Below, in pieces: positions 5,778-5,878 of a stretch of DNA of 5,878 bases. Positions within the stretch are counted from its first letter, which is position 1. Each line of letters opens with the position of its first letter. The notes beneath the pieces were generated by a model that did not search any database, was not told the origin of the DNA, and worked only from the letters and a program-made list of their open reading frames with translations. The stretch is from Actinomycetes bacterium. GTDB lineage: Bacteria; Actinomycetota; Thermoleophilia; Solirubrobacterales; 70-9. The DNA lies in assembly GCA_023436605.1 (NCBI GenBank), contig JAEZIQ010000144.1, positions 1-5,878 of the forward strand. The letters run 5' to 3'. The position numbers and the translations under genes were made by a program.

Positions 5778-5878
5778 GGTGGGTGACCCTCCCAAAGATG
5801 GCCCACCCGTCGCGCGTGACCCCAGTTACTCGCTGACGCGAGCAGTAATCGAAAGCCACTTTGGGAGGGTCACCCACC
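5778..5878. repeat. 101-bp inverted-repeat element at window edge (MITE-like or structured)
   Basis: The 20 bases at 5778-5797 (beginning GGTGGGTGACCC) are the exact reverse complement of 5859-5878. After one unpaired A (5798) the pairing continues for 4 bp (TGGC 5799-5802 with GCCA 5855-5858). Inside sits a second hairpin: TTACT/AGTAA and CGC/GCG around a TGAC loop (5826-5848, three-base bulge). The element encodes no protein. Long terminal inverted repeats of this size suit a non-autonomous transposable element or an insertion-sequence remnant. The right boundary coincides with the window end, so the arms may be longer and any target duplication cannot be checked. Confidence 0.7.

Noticed and set aside
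4794..5786. Long open frame on the plus strand opposite the response regulator
   Set aside because: It is antisense to a clear receiver plus winged-helix gene, has no family motifs, and starts inside the tandem repeat. High GC makes such frames common.
5778..5878. tRNA, integron attC site or simple Rho-independent terminator
   Set aside because: There is no cloverleaf or anticodon arm, no attC core sites at the ends, and no T-run after the stem; the arms are also longer than usual for a terminator.

Overview
The window carries a bacterial high-affinity phosphate uptake and phosphate-signalling locus, with every recognisable gene on the minus strand. Reading in the direction of transcription (right to left) the order is: an OmpR/PhoB-family response regulator (5660-4872), a 301-base spacer with tandem repeats, phoU (4570-3887), a small stand-alone winged-helix DNA-binding protein (3876-3523), pstS (3405-2410), pstC (2379-1417), pstA (1420-458) and the 5' part of pstB (446 to beyond base 1).

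The high GC content, several GTG starts, a Ser/Asp/Gly-rich lipoprotein linker in PstS and the style of the regulators suggest an actinobacterium. The receiver domain, with its DTDSGF and ADDWINKPCHPEE stretches, reminds me of regulators from the Thermoleophilia/Solirubrobacterales. That placement is an impression from memory, not a search result.

Functionally, PstS is a lipoprotein that captures phosphate outside the membrane, PstC and PstA form the channel, PstB drives it with ATP, and PhoU normally links transporter state to the regulon. pstS, pstC, pstA and pstB are tightly packed (30 bp gap, 4-base overlap, 11 bp gap) and probably form one transcript, with phoU and the small regulator directly upstream. 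Eleven-base-period direct repeats with a TTCACA core lie upstream of phoU and upstream of the response regulator, with a weaker version before pstS. They look like the PHO boxes of this organism.

The unusual part is regulation. The full-length regulator keeps the phospho-acceptor Asp and the Lys of a receiver but appears to have lost one residue of the acidic pair and the conserved Thr/Ser. The second regulator has no receiver at all. The two DNA-binding domains align without gaps at about 44% identity by hand count. No histidine kinase is present in the window. Two repeat structures also stand out: a 56-bp tandem repeat that supplies the end of the response regulator gene, and a near-perfect 101-bp inverted-repeat element at the right edge.
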